The translations under genes and the position numbers were made by a program. This document shows, piece by piece, positions 15,685 through 24,896 of a stretch of DNA of 64,000 nucleotides; positions within the stretch are counted from its first letter, which is position 1; each line of letters begins with the position of its first letter. Under the pieces are notes generated by a model. The model saw only the letters and a list, made by a program, of their open reading frames with translations, was not told the origin of the DNA and did not search any database. The DNA comes from JACRAV01 sp964571235. GTDB lineage: Bacteria; Zixibacteria; MSB-5A5; GN15; FEB-12. Location of the stretch: assembly GCA_964571235.1 (NCBI GenBank), contig CAZNAI010000004.1, positions 558,001 through 622,000 of the forward strand, given 5' to 3'.

Positions 15685-16137
15685 TTGGACAGCCGAATCT
15701 GGGAAATAGTCTTTTACTTGATGGACAATCTCCGCACCAGTGCCGCGGAGCCATCGTCTTTTTCCGAGATTTCAGGCGATCTGCGAAGTCTGGGATATTC
15801 CGAGGACGAAATTTCGTCGGCCTACAGTTGGATGCTCGATAATGTCACCGGTTCGCATGGTGTGGTGCTGGCCGATCTTTCTACTGTGAGCCCCTGGCAC
15901 AGAATTTTAAGTCCCGCTGAGCGGGCAAGGTTTACTTCCAAAGCGTACGCGTATCTCATGTCCCGCACTCATAGCGGTGAAATCGACGGACAAATGCTGG
16001 AAGAATTGCTCGATCGGGTCGAATTCTTGGGAACGATGCCGGTCGATGTCGATCAGCTTGAGTCCATCTCGCAGGCAATCGAATCAGAAATGCCCGAGCA
16101 ATACTATTCCGACACATCCGCCGATCTGGTGAATTGA
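15685..16137 (+). CDS. DUF494 / Smg-family protein
   Basis: A 150-residue cytoplasmic protein resembling the Smg (DUF494) family, small acidic helical proteins of unknown function. The N-terminus DSRIWEIVFYLMDNL and the LRSLGYSEDEISSAYSWML segment fit the family (compare ...AGFSDDEIDKAL.WL). The TTG at 15685 is supported by AAGGAG at 15673-15678 with 6-base spacing. In several lineages smg lies near dprA and topA; here it precedes coaBC by one base between stop and start. The assignment is by pattern and is moderate. Confidence 0.68.
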   Translation: MDSRIWEIVFYLMDNLRTSAAEPSSFSEISGDLRSLGYSEDEISSAYSWMLDNVTGSHGVVLADLSTVSPWHRILSPAERARFTSKAYAYLMSRTHSGEIDGQMLEELLDRVEFLGTMPVDVDQLESISQAIESEMPEQYYSDTSADLVN

Positions 16138-16138
16138 C

Positions 16139-17350
16139 ATGTCGCTGGCCGGGAAGAAGATTGCAGTCGGCCTGACCGGCGGAATCGCCTGCTACAAAGT
16201 GCCCAATCTTGTCCGGCTGTTGACCAAGCAAAAGGCCGAAGTGCATGTACTGATGACCGAGTCGGCTACCAAATTCATCACGCCGCTGACGCTTGAGACA
16301 GTTTCCAATCATCCGGTTGAATGGCAGATGTTTCCCGATACGCAGTATGTCGCCACTCGACATATTGATCTGGCCGGATGGCCCGATCTGTTTGTAATTG
16401 CGCCTGCCACCGCCAATTTTCTCGGCAAAGTAGCGAGCGGTGTTTCTGATGATCTGCTGACTACCATTATCTGCGCAACTACCAAGCCGATTCTCATGGC
16501 CCCTGCTATGAATCCGAACATGTGGCGCAACAAAGTTACCCAGCGGAATTACCGTTATCTTATCGACGAGCTAAATTTTCAGAGTATCGGTCCCGCGCAG
16601 GGAGAAATGGCCTGCGATGACTGGGGGGTCGGACGAATGTCCGAACCGGAAGAGATATTCGCGGCCATTGACGCCTTCTTTGCGAAGGGGTCAAAAAAAA
16701 AAGTCTTAGACGGTAAGCGGATCTTAGTCACCGCCGGACCCTGCCGCGAGGCAATCGATCCGGTCAGATACATTTCCAATAGGTCATCGGGGAAAATGGG
16801 GTATGCGCTGGCGCAGGCGGCGCTTGATTTGGGCGCTGAGGTCACTCTCATTTCCGGCCCAACCGATTTGAAGCCACCGAAGAGTGCCTCGTTCGTGGGT
16901 GTCGAAACAACTGACCAGATGGCACGGGCGGTACTCAAAGAGTTCGGCAAGTCGGACTGCCTCATTATGGCGGCCGCCCCGGCTGATTTCACGCCTGCCA
17001 CTACGCAGAAATCGAAAATCAAAAAAGCCACAGCCAGTCTCGAACTGAAACTCAAGCCGACTACTGATATTCTCAAGGAAGTTGCGCGTATACGGCGGAA
17101 GAATCAGCGCGTGATCGGATTCGCTCTTGAAACCGACGATGAGCTGGCCAATGCTCGCAGAAAGCTGATCGAAAAGAAGCTCGACATGGTCGTGCTGAAC
17201 AATCCAACTCGAAAGGGTGAAGGATTTACACACGATACCAACAGAGTTATCCTCATTCGTGGTGGAAAAGTCAAACCGGTTGAGTTGCCGCTGTCGGATA
17301 AAAGTGAAATATCCGCCCGAGTTATTGATATCGTCGCGTCCATGCTGTAA
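16139..17350 (+). CDS. coaBC: Bifunctional phosphopantothenoylcysteine decarboxylase / phosphopantothenate-cysteine ligase
   Basis: Makes 4'-phosphopantetheine in coenzyme A synthesis. The N-terminal flavin-dependent CoaC half shows LTGGIACYK, the active-site H in TRHIDLAG, the PAMNPNMW motif and the clamp cysteine in MACDDWGVGRM. The C-terminal CoaB half starts near residue 195 with ILVTAGPCREAIDPVRYISN and GKMGYALA, and carries the KIKK region and LNNPTRKGEGF. The 403 residues are full length. It begins one base after the DUF494 stop. Confidence 0.96.
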   Translation: MSLAGKKIAVGLTGGIACYKVPNLVRLLTKQKAEVHVLMTESATKFITPLTLETVSNHPVEWQMFPDTQYVATRHIDLAGWPDLFVIAPATANFLGKVASGVSDDLLTTIICATTKPILMAPAMNPNMWRNKVTQRNYRYLIDELNFQSIGPAQGEMACDDWGVGRMSEPEEIFAAIDAFFAKGSKKKVLDGKRILVTAGPCREAIDPVRYISNRSSGKMGYALAQAALDLGAEVTLISGPTDLKPPKSASFVGVETTDQMARAVLKEFGKSDCLIMAAAPADFTPATTQKSKIKKATASLELKLKPTTDILKEVARIRRKNQRVIGFALETDDELANARRKLIEKKLDMVVLNNPTRKGEGFTHDTNRVILIRGGKVKPVELPLSDKSEISARVIDIVASML

Positions 17351-17353
17351 CTT

Positions 17354-17371
17354 TGCGTCACACTTGACGCA
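17354..17371. promoter_or_regulatory. Perfect 7-base hairpin between coaBC and udg
   Basis: TGCGTCA-CACT-TGACGCA lies between the coaBC stop (17350) and the ATG of the glycosylase gene (17379). There is no T-run. It may be an operator or an RNA processing/stability hairpin. Confidence 0.4.
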
Positions 17372-17378
17372 GTACACT

Positions 17379-18146
17379 ATGAAGCCCAAATCTGAAAGAA
17401 TCGATGGACTACTACGGCAGGCGCTCCGATCACAGATTGAACTGGGAACACGCGAGGTACTCTTGACCCGACGAAAAAATACACCAAAGGCCGAGACCTC
17501 GTCTACAATTGTGACAACTGCACCCGTCAATCGAATAGCAGGGATGACCAACACAATTGCCAATCGGTTCGCGACCGAAATACCGGTTGCGCAGTTCGGC
17601 TCGATGGACGAGCATCGCGCGGCGATTTGTGAGTGTCAGCTTTGTCCTCTCGGTAAAACACGCAACAAGTTTGTGTATGGCGTCGGCAATCCTAACGCCA
17701 AATTGCTCATTATCGGCGAAGCGCCCGGAGCTGACGAAGACCGGTTGGGCGAGCCGTTTGTCGGGAGAGCCGGTCAGTTGCTGGACAAGATTTTGGCGGC
17801 GATCAATCTGTCGCGACAAGAAGTCTATATCGCCAACATTCTCAAGTGCCGACCACCGAACAACCGCGATCCACTTCCCGATGAAGTGTCCCAGTGCCGT
17901 CCGTATCTAAACGAGCAAATTCGCCTGATTCAACCGAAACTGATTTGCCTGCTTGGCCGGATTGCCGCTCAGGCGCTTTTTGAAACGACCACACCGCTTG
18001 GCAAAATGCGCGGACAGTGGCATGAATATGCCGGAGTACCGGTGATTGTCACATACCACCCGGCGGCGCTACTTCGTTTTCCCGGATACAAGAAAGATAC
18101 CTGGGAAGACATGAAGACACTGCGGGCGCGGTACGACCAGTTGTAA
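17379..18146 (+). CDS. Uracil-DNA glycosylase, family 4 (Fe-S)
   Basis: Removes uracil from DNA. The core (from ~residue 78) carries four cysteines placed as the 4Fe-4S ligands of family 4 (C86 and C89 in CQLC, C157 in KCRPPNNRDP, C173 in QCRPYL). It also has the uracil-binding motif GEAPGADEDRLGEPFVGRAG at 113-132 and the second motif HPAALLR. The first ~75 residues are a charged, low-similarity extension absent from minimal family members. The ATG at 17379 is used; a longer frame upstream only shadows coaBC. Next to dnaB and radA, it sits in a DNA-maintenance neighbourhood. Confidence 0.94.
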   Translation: MKPKSERIDGLLRQALRSQIELGTREVLLTRRKNTPKAETSSTIVTTAPVNRIAGMTNTIANRFATEIPVAQFGSMDEHRAAICECQLCPLGKTRNKFVYGVGNPNAKLLIIGEAPGADEDRLGEPFVGRAGQLLDKILAAINLSRQEVYIANILKCRPPNNRDPLPDEVSQCRPYLNEQIRLIQPKLICLLGRIAAQALFETTTPLGKMRGQWHEYAGVPVIVTYHPAALLRFPGYKKDTWEDMKTLRARYDQL

Positions 18147-18161
18147 GCAAAGAAACTACTC

Positions 18162-19589
18162 ATGGCAATGAATTACGATACCAAGCGCGACAAGGCAACC
18201 GCCAAACTCGAACCGCCGCATTCGACCGACGCCGAGCGTTCGCTGTTGGGTGCAATCCTGAAAGACGCCGAGGCGATCAACGCGGTGGTCGATGTCGTCG
18301 ACGACGACCGCCACTTCTATGTCCCCCGCCACCGCTCGATATTCAATGCCATGATCACCCTGTATGAGCGGGGTGAACCGTGCGACATTACGACAGTCGC
18401 GAATGAGATGCTCCGCCAACAGATTTTGGAGCAAAGCGGCGGGCGGGTGTACTTAGTTGAATTGGCCGAGGATGTTGTGTCGTCGGCTAATGTGGCGAGA
18501 TATGCGTCGATCATTCTTGAGACCTCGCTGATGCGGAATCTGATCACTACGTCGACTGAGATTATCCGCAGTTGCGAGTCGTACGATCAGAATGTTGATA
18601 CACTTCTGGACGAAGCAGAGCGTTCGATTTTTGATATTTCCGAGCGGAGAATCCGTAAGGGATTCGTGCCGATCAAAGGGCTGATCGCCGACACCCTTGA
18701 GCACATGGGTGACGAGCAGTTCATGTCGGGTATTCGGACCGGGTTTACCGAGCTTGATAGCATGACACTTGGGTTGCATCCGGCCGATCTGATCGTGGTC
18801 GCCGGTCGTCCATCGATGGGCAAAACTGCCCTGGCAATGAATATGGCGGAGTATGTCGCAACGGAACTCAAAAAGGCAGTCGGCATATTTTCGGTGGAAA
18901 TGTCCAAGGAGCAGTTGGTTTTCCGTATGCTGTGCGGACGGGCGGAAATCAATCAGCACAAGCTGCGCTCGGGGACACTTTCAGAACGCGAATGGCCGAA
19001 ACTTACCATAGCCGGCAATATGCTTTCGCCGGCGCCGATTTTTATCGACGACTCGGCGTCACTCTCGACACTTGAAATGCGGGCCAAAGCGCGGCGCCTG
19101 AAAGCCCAGCATGACTTGGGTCTGATTGTCGTCGACTATATTCAACTGATGCACCAATCGGGATTCTCCGAAAATCGTCAGCAGGAAATCTCGATGATCT
19201 CGCGCGGCATGAAAGCGCTTGCCAAAGAACTGAATGTGCCGGTGATAGCTATATCGCAGTTGTCGCGGCAGGTAGAACAGCGCGGTGGAGACAAACGGCC
19301 GCAACTGTCAGACCTTCGCGAATCGGGAGCAATCGAGCAGGACGCCGATCTGGTGCTGTTTGTCTATCGCCCTGAAATGTATCTGTCGCATCTGGATCGT
19401 GAGGATCCGAAATATCGCGAAGCCGCCGGGCGTGCCGAGATTATCGTCGCCAAGCAACGTAACGGTCCAACCGGCTCAGTGCATCTTTCATTCCGCAAAG
19501 AATTCGCCCGCTTTGGTAATCTTGAAACGATGCACCGTGAATTGCCACCCGGCGTGGCTCCGGTAAGCGGCCCCGACGTTCCGTACTAG
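18162..19589 (+). CDS. dnaB: Replicative DNA helicase
   Basis: The hexameric helicase of the replication fork. The N-terminal primase-interacting domain begins at PPHSTDAERSLLGAIL (~18-33). The RecA-type helicase domain has Walker A AGRPSMGKT at 214-222, Walker B around LGLIVVDYIQLM, and the conserved SQLSRQVEQRGGDKRPQLSD stretch with the LRESGAIEQDADLV motif following. The 475 residues are full length and no intein is inserted. The ATG at 18162 is used; another at 18168 would remove two residues. It is part of a same-strand run with spacings of 3-16 bases up to tgt. Confidence 0.97.
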   Translation: MAMNYDTKRDKATAKLEPPHSTDAERSLLGAILKDAEAINAVVDVVDDDRHFYVPRHRSIFNAMITLYERGEPCDITTVANEMLRQQILEQSGGRVYLVELAEDVVSSANVARYASIILETSLMRNLITTSTEIIRSCESYDQNVDTLLDEAERSIFDISERRIRKGFVPIKGLIADTLEHMGDEQFMSGIRTGFTELDSMTLGLHPADLIVVAGRPSMGKTALAMNMAEYVATELKKAVGIFSVEMSKEQLVFRMLCGRAEINQHKLRSGTLSEREWPKLTIAGNMLSPAPIFIDDSASLSTLEMRAKARRLKAQHDLGLIVVDYIQLMHQSGFSENRQQEISMISRGMKALAKELNVPVIAISQLSRQVEQRGGDKRPQLSDLRESGAIEQDADLVLFVYRPEMYLSHLDREDPKYREAAGRAEIIVAKQRNGPTGSVHLSFRKEFARFGNLETMHRELPPGVAPVSGPDVPY

Positions 19590-19592
19590 ACT

Positions 19593-20381
19593 ATGGAACC
19601 GATGGAGTATCCGGTCGAGGCGGTCGGCCGACGGGGAATCAATCTTATCAATCGCGCCGGAGGCATGGCTATCATGCTCGGGCGGTTTGCCGGCTCGCTC
19701 AAAGATATTCCGCGTTCTGGGCATGTGATATTTCAACAGTTGTACGAAATCGGGGTGAAGTCACTGCCACTAATTGTTGTCATTTCGATCTTTGTGGGTG
19801 CCGTGTCGGCCTGGCAGGCGGCCTATCAATTCAAATTCATTGGCGCACCACTGCGACTATTGGGAAGCGCGGTAGGGAAAGCGGTCGTAATCGAATTGGC
19901 TCCGGTGCTTTCGGCGCTTGTATTTGCAGGCAGAGTTGGCGCAGGGATAGCCGCAGAACTTGGAACAATGCGGGTGACCGAGCAAATCGACGCGGTCGAG
20001 TCGCTCGGAATCGACCCGATCAGATATCTGGTCATGCCGCGCATGTTGGCCTGTATCTTCATGGTCCCTCTGCTGGTCATATTCGCCAACTTTGTCGCAG
20101 TTATGGGTGCGCTGGCTGTCTCGACACTGGGTGTTGATATTTCGTCTGAGACTTTCCTAAATGGGTACAGGGCCTCGTTTCAGATTTCGGATTTCGTCAA
20201 CGGTCTGATCAAGGCCGGTGTGTTCGGCCTGTTGATCGGGTTGGTCGGTTGCTACGAAGGGTACTACACCTGGGGTGGCGCGGCGGGAGTGGGAAGATCC
20301 ACCACTGTTGCAGTTGTGATTGCGTCGGTGCTCATCTTAGTATCAAATTTCCTCTTTGCAATGATTCTATTCCGTATTTGA
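19593..20381 (+). CDS. mlaE: MlaE-type ABC transporter permease (lipid transport)
   Basis: Inner-membrane permease of an Mla/MCE phospholipid transporter that keeps outer-membrane asymmetry. The 262-residue protein shows the family pattern: an amphipathic N-terminal helix, then about five membrane helices, with ELAPVLSALVFAGRVGAGIAAELGTM as the central hallmark (positions ~107-132) and VTEQIDAVESLGIDPIRYLVMPR after it. It begins 3 bases after dnaB. The ATPase follows directly, but no MlaD (MCE) gene is next to them. Confidence 0.93.
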   Translation: MEPMEYPVEAVGRRGINLINRAGGMAIMLGRFAGSLKDIPRSGHVIFQQLYEIGVKSLPLIVVISIFVGAVSAWQAAYQFKFIGAPLRLLGSAVGKAVVIELAPVLSALVFAGRVGAGIAAELGTMRVTEQIDAVESLGIDPIRYLVMPRMLACIFMVPLLVIFANFVAVMGALAVSTLGVDISSETFLNGYRASFQISDFVNGLIKAGVFGLLIGLVGCYEGYYTWGGAAGVGRSTTVAVVIASVLILVSNFLFAMILFRI

Positions 20382-20387
20382 GATTAT

Positions 20388-21143
20388 ATGCCGCTCATAC
20401 AGACGCGCAATTTGACCAAACGATTCGGCCAGCACACGGTCCTGGACAGCCTGAGTCTGTCGATTGAGCGAGGCGAGTCGCTGGTCATTATCGGCCAGTC
20501 GGGCACGGGGAAGTCAGTCTTTCTGCGCCACCTGATCGGCTTGCTGGAACCGGATGAGGGGGAAATCACGTTTGATGGCCGCGATTTGGCGGAGCTAACT
20601 TCAGACGAGTTGAAAGAAGTCCGCCAACGGGTCGGCATGGTCTTTCAATCGGCGGCACTTTTGGATTCGCTGACTGTGGCCGAAAATGTCGGACTTGGCT
20701 TGCGCGAGACAAGGCATATGCGCGCGGCGGAGATCGCACCGATTGTAGAGGAATCGCTTGCGCTGGTTGGTTTGTCGGGAGCCGAAGACAAATATCCGGC
20801 GGAGCTTTCAGGCGGGATGCGCAAACGAGTCGGACTGGCGCGGGCTATTGCCGGAAGACCTGAAGTCATTCTGTATGACGAACCAACCACCGGCCTTGAT
20901 CCGGTGACCGCCGATACGATCAACGAGTTGATAGTCAGCTTGAATCGGAAGATCAACGCCACCTCAATTGCCGTTACCCATGACATGGCCTCGGCGTTTC
21001 GGATTGGACAGAGAATTGTCATGCTCTCTCAGGGTAAGATAGTATTTGACGGAACACCCGAACAAATACAGCGTAGCAATGATCCAATGGTGCGGCAGTT
21101 TATCGAGGGGCGGTCGGAAGGGCCGCTAACCAGAGCTGTATGA
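20388..21143 (+). CDS. mlaF: MlaF-type ABC transporter ATPase
   Basis: The ATPase partner of the preceding permease. The 251 residues include Walker A GQSGTGKSV (~38-46), signature LSGGMRKRVGLARA, Walker B VILYDEPTTGLDP and the switch histidine in AVTHDMASAF. An Asp-rich C-terminal region after the D-loop (DGTPEQIQRSNDPMVRQF) matches MlaF/Ttg2A. The last 4 bases overlap the radA start (ATGA), indicating coupled translation. It probably acts in retrograde or anterograde phospholipid transfer; direction is not deducible. Confidence 0.94.
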   Translation: MPLIQTRNLTKRFGQHTVLDSLSLSIERGESLVIIGQSGTGKSVFLRHLIGLLEPDEGEITFDGRDLAELTSDELKEVRQRVGMVFQSAALLDSLTVAENVGLGLRETRHMRAAEIAPIVEESLALVGLSGAEDKYPAELSGGMRKRVGLARAIAGRPEVILYDEPTTGLDPVTADTINELIVSLNRKINATSIAVTHDMASAFRIGQRIVMLSQGKIVFDGTPEQIQRSNDPMVRQFIEGRSEGPLTRAV

Positions 21144-22504
21144 TTACATCAAAGAAAGTAAAGACCGCCTATTTCTGTTCCCAGTGTGGCGCGGAACATT
21201 CACGCTGGCAGGGACAGTGCCGCGAATGCGCGGCGTGGAATGCGCTGGTTGAAGAACGAGTGCCGGTCAAAGCAAAGCATCGAGCCGCCGCGACCCGAAG
21301 TGAACAGGTCAAGCTATCCGACATTTCAGAAAAACCGGCTCAGGGATTTTTCTCAGGGATCGGTGAATTTGATCGCGTGCTCGGTGGACGACTACTTCCG
21401 GGGATGACAGTCCTATTGGGTGGCGATCCGGGGATTGGCAAATCGACTCTGCTCCTGCAGGCGGCGGAGGCATATAGTGGCCGCAATCTGGCGGTGCTCT
21501 ATGTGACCGGCGAGGAATCGCTCCCACAAATCAAAATGCGCGCCCAGCGGCTCGGAGTGGCCGGGACCGGAATTACTGTGCTCAATGCCACCGATATCGA
21601 AGAGATTTCTGCCGTGATTCAAAGCACAAATCCGGCGGTTGTGTTGATCGACTCCATCCAGACCGTTTCAAGTTCGCAATTTGATTCGCCGCCGGGGACA
21701 GTAGCGCAAGTCCGCGAGGCGGCTCAGCAGTTGATCCGGCTTTCCAAAGAAGGAAACTGTGCGCTCATCATGGTTGGCCATGTGACCAAAGAAGGTTTGG
21801 TCGCCGGTCCCAAAGTGCTTGAGCATATGGTCGACACGGTTATTTATTTCGAGGGGGACTCGTCACATCTGTATCGACTTCTTCGCGCCACCAAAAATCG
21901 GTTCGGTTCCGTCGACGAAATTGGATTATTTGAAATGGGAACCAAAGGACTGACTGAAGTCACCAACCCGTCGTCGTTTTTCCTAAGCGGGGAAGCAACC
22001 GGCTCGCGGATCGGCGCGGTAGTCACCAGCATCTGCGAAGGGAATCGTCCACTTCTCATCGAAGTACAGGCATTGGTTGCACCCGCCAATTACGGAAGCC
22101 CCCAGCGCGTTGCGGGTGGAATCGATCATCGCAAGCTTGCGCTACTTCTGGCCATTCTTGAAAAGCGGTGCGGGTATCCGATGTCATCGCACGATGTCTT
22201 TGTCTCGCTCGCCAGCGGACTGAAAGTCAGCGAGCCGGCGCTTGATCTGCCGGTGATGACCGCGATTGTGTCGTCACTATTAAACAAGCCCGTGAGTCGT
22301 TTGGGTGTGGTGATCGGTGAAGTCGGACTATCGGGAGAGATTCGCGGAGTGACACTTTGCGATAAACGCATCAGCGAGGCGGCCAAGCTTGGATTTAGAG
22401 CGGCCTTTGTGCCCAAGGCCAACAAGTCGCAGTCGCACGCGCCCGGTATCTCAGTGACCGGTGTTTCGGAAATTCAAAATGCTCTCGACCTCATTCTGAC
22501 CTGA
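21140..22504 (+). CDS. radA: DNA repair protein RadA
   Basis: A RecA-related ATPase that drives branch migration in recombination. The 454-residue protein has an N-terminal zinc ribbon (C13, C16, C27, C30 in FCSQC...QCREC), Walker A GGDPGIGKS at 94-102, the diagnostic KNRFG motif (ATKNRFGSVDEIG), and a C-terminal Lon-protease-like domain containing YGSPQRVAGGIDHRKLALLL. The ATG overlaps the mlaF stop. The context with dnaB and udg fits a DNA-maintenance run. Confidence 0.96.
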   Translation: MITSKKVKTAYFCSQCGAEHSRWQGQCRECAAWNALVEERVPVKAKHRAAATRSEQVKLSDISEKPAQGFFSGIGEFDRVLGGRLLPGMTVLLGGDPGIGKSTLLLQAAEAYSGRNLAVLYVTGEESLPQIKMRAQRLGVAGTGITVLNATDIEEISAVIQSTNPAVVLIDSIQTVSSSQFDSPPGTVAQVREAAQQLIRLSKEGNCALIMVGHVTKEGLVAGPKVLEHMVDTVIYFEGDSSHLYRLLRATKNRFGSVDEIGLFEMGTKGLTEVTNPSSFFLSGEATGSRIGAVVTSICEGNRPLLIEVQALVAPANYGSPQRVAGGIDHRKLALLLAILEKRCGYPMSSHDVFVSLASGLKVSEPALDLPVMTAIVSSLLNKPVSRLGVVIGEVGLSGEIRGVTLCDKRISEAAKLGFRAAFVPKANKSQSHAPGISVTGVSEIQNALDLILT

Positions 22505-22507
22505 CCG

Positions 22508-23659
22508 ATGCTCACACTTAAGACTACCGACAACAAATCGCGCCGCGGAATACTCGTCACACCTCACGGCAAGGCGCAGACACCGGTATTCATGCCGGTG
22601 GGGACCTCCGGCGCGGTCAAGGCGATGACCAGCGAAGACCTCGAAGAAATCAGCGCCGAAATTGTTTTGGGCAACACCTACCATCTGTACCTGAGGCCCG
22701 GCGAAAAAATCGTTCGCAAGATGGGAGGCCTCGCCAGATTTGCCGGGTGGCCCAAATCGACGTTGACTGATTCAGGCGGATTTCAAGTCTTTTCGCTGAA
22801 GGACATTTCGTCGATCGACGACGACGGTGTTGAGTTTCAGTCGCACCACGACGGCTCCCGTCACCGTTTCACTCCCGAAAAAGTGATGGAGATTCAGTGG
22901 TCGTTGGGGGCCGATATCGCCATGGCTTTTGATCAGTGCGTGCCGTATCCGTGCGACAAAGACGCCGCGACTCTGGGAGTCCAGCGGACATTTGATTGGG
23001 CCAAGCGATGCAAAGCACGGCATGCGGAATTAAAAGCTGAAGGCGACGGTCCCAATCCGGGACAAGTGATGTTCGGCATCGTGCAGGGATCGGTCTTTAC
23101 TGATTTGCGATCTGAATCAGCCAAGCAGATCACCAGTCTTGATTTTCCCGGCTACGCAATTGGTGGATTGTCGGTGGGGGAGAGCAAAGCCGAAATGGAA
23201 GATATGCTCGCGCACACGATTGAGTATCTCCCACAAGATCGCCCGCGCTACTTGATGGGTGTTGGGTATCCCGAAGATATCCTAATGGCAGTTTCGTACG
23301 GCATTGATATGTTCGACTGTGTCCTGCCGACCCGCAACGCCCGCACGGGGCAGGTATTCACATCCGAAGGTCCGGTGGTTTATCGCAACGCAGAGTATTC
23401 CGATGATGACCGTCCGCTCGATCCCAATTGCGATTGCCGCGTCTGCACGAAATATTCACGCGCCTATCTGCGCCATATGTACAACCAGCGCGAAATTACA
23501 GGAATGGTACTGGCTACGTACCACTCCTGTTTCTTCTTTCAGGATCTGATGCGGCGGATTCGGCAGTCGATTGAGCAGGGGAGATTTGATGCGTTCCGAT
23601 CTGAATTTCTCTCGAAATACCGATCAGAAGGTAATCGCGACGCCGACCGATCCGATTGA
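22508..23659 (+). CDS. tgt: tRNA-guanine transglycosylase
   Basis: Exchanges guanine-34 for the queuosine precursor in tRNAs with GUN anticodons. The TIM-barrel shows TDSGGFQVFSL, GIVQGSVFTDLR, the catalytic aspartate region IDMFDCVLPTRNARTG, and the zinc site CDCRVCTKYSRAYLRH. At 383 residues it is of usual bacterial length. The start is ATG 22508, 3 bases after radA. It ends the run. A convergent methyltransferase gene stops 6 bases downstream and no terminator hairpin is evident. Confidence 0.96.
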   Translation: MLTLKTTDNKSRRGILVTPHGKAQTPVFMPVGTSGAVKAMTSEDLEEISAEIVLGNTYHLYLRPGEKIVRKMGGLARFAGWPKSTLTDSGGFQVFSLKDISSIDDDGVEFQSHHDGSRHRFTPEKVMEIQWSLGADIAMAFDQCVPYPCDKDAATLGVQRTFDWAKRCKARHAELKAEGDGPNPGQVMFGIVQGSVFTDLRSESAKQITSLDFPGYAIGGLSVGESKAEMEDMLAHTIEYLPQDRPRYLMGVGYPEDILMAVSYGIDMFDCVLPTRNARTGQVFTSEGPVVYRNAEYSDDDRPLDPNCDCRVCTKYSRAYLRHMYNQREITGMVLATYHSCFFFQDLMRRIRQSIEQGRFDAFRSEFLSKYRSEGNRDADRSD

Positions 23660-23665
23660 CGGTCG

Positions 23666-24481
23666 CTACACTCTCACCATCACCCGCATATAGGTGGCCG
23701 AGATAGAGACGCCGCCGTTGGACGAACTGTTCTGTTCTTTGGCCAGCGCGACCAATTGCTGATGCAGTTCTTTCTCGGTGCCGTTTTTCTGGGCGGCCTC
23801 AAAGGCGTTCATGGTAGGGCCGTAATACTGCCGGAAATTGTCGATGAACTCTTCCGGCGAGGCCGACGAAATGAACTGGTATTTGTCTTTCTCCATCGTC
23901 ACATTTTCAGCCGCAACGCCCGCCTGTTCGAAGCGCTCTACAATATGTGACTCCATACCCCAGGTCATCGGGCTGATGAATCCGTCCGGAGGCGGGGGAG
24001 TATACGACGAACTAATCTTGAGAAGTTGCGATACAAATGATGTCGGGTCGTTGGGAATCCAGTTACCCATCAGGATTTGTCCACCGGATCGGGTCACTCG
24101 CACCATTTCGCGGGCGACGTCGAAAGGCTTGGGCGCAAACATGGCGCCGAAAACGGAGACGGTCATATCGAAAGAATCGTCATCGACACCCTGCAAATTG
24201 CTGGCGTCGCCTTCGTGAAATGACAATTTCCCAAGTGCCAATTCAGCCGCTCGTTTCTTTCCGGCCTCGACTAGATTCCGGGCGATGTCGATACCGATGA
24301 CTTCGGCGCCACGCTGGGCGATCGGGATCGCAGTGGTACCGTCGCCACACCCCAGGTCCAATACTCTGGCCGGCAACTGAAGGGGCAGTGACCGTGCAAT
24401 TTGTTCACCCGATTCGCGCATGGTCGCGGCGATCATGGTGAAGTCTCCTTTTTCCCACAAGGCCTTGTTCGGATTATTCAT
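23666..24481 (-). CDS. Class I SAM-dependent methyltransferase
   Basis: A 271-residue soluble protein with the Rossmann methyltransferase motifs: motif I VLDLGCGDGTTAIPIA (~40-55), motif II acid in VIGIDIA, motif III EGDAS, and motif IV/V MVRVTRSGGQILMGNW. It resembles UbiE/Methyltransf_11 proteins. The substrate is unknown; the C-terminal half, with PPPPDGFISPMTWG and EEFIDNFRQYYGP, recurs in small-molecule methyltransferases of this type. The ATG at 24481 follows GGAG with 5-base spacing. It is a monocistronic minus-strand gene convergent with tgt. Confidence 0.88.
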   Translation of the reverse strand: MNNPNKALWEKGDFTMIAATMRESGEQIARSLPLQLPARVLDLGCGDGTTAIPIAQRGAEVIGIDIARNLVEAGKKRAAELALGKLSFHEGDASNLQGVDDDSFDMTVSVFGAMFAPKPFDVAREMVRVTRSGGQILMGNWIPNDPTSFVSQLLKISSSYTPPPPDGFISPMTWGMESHIVERFEQAGVAAENVTMEKDKYQFISSASPEEFIDNFRQYYGPTMNAFEAAQKNGTEKELHQQLVALAKEQNSSSNGGVSISATYMRVMVRV

Positions 24482-24780
24482 GACAACTCCGTCGTAACTA
24501 TGTTGTGAATTTCTTTCGTGTCCGGCAACCTACCGGACTCTCCGTCTCGGATAATCTAATACGGATCAGTTTAGTCCAAGTTACAGAACTTTCGCGTTTT
24601 GTCGAGTCTTTTGGTCTCAAATAGCATTGGCGCATCAAACGTGGTGAAGTGGTCAATTCATATCCACTTTGTCCCGGTCTGAATTGTCATTTCAATCTCG
24701 CTCCAAATTGGCGCGTTGCCGTCGGCGTAATATATTGGCAATTATATGGTTATGTCGGAGATCCCAGCTCCGGAAATCCG
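24482..24780. other. Intergenic region between divergent methyltransferase and aldehyde dehydrogenase genes
   Basis: AT-richer, non-coding. I see no open frame with family similarity, no RNA gene and no clear repeat. It should hold the minus-strand promoter of the methyltransferase gene, but I cannot pick one with confidence. Confidence 0.4.
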
Positions 24781-24808
24781 TTGACACTATAGTTTAAGCT
24801 CGTATATT
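24781..24808 (+). promoter_or_regulatory. Promoter of the aldehyde dehydrogenase gene
   Basis: TTGACA (24781-24786), a 16-base spacer and TATATT (24803-24808) form a near-consensus promoter. The leader of ~80 bases ends with a small hairpin GCCAC-GTA-GTGGC just before the first in-frame ATG. Confidence 0.75.
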
Positions 24809-24896
24809 ACCCAACCTAATCGCCCCCTGTGAATAAATTCACAAAAGGGCGGAGTCCTTTGGCGCAACAAAGCCACGTAGTGGCATGGAGTTATCG

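Noticed and set aside
16784..17563. 259-codon minus-strand frame across coaBC and udg
   Set aside because: Spans two well-supported + strand genes and their hairpin. No plausible protein signature.
24482..24780. A small gene or RNA in the 300-base gap before the aldehyde dehydrogenase promoter
   Set aside because: No frame with a ribosome site and no stable hairpin of note.
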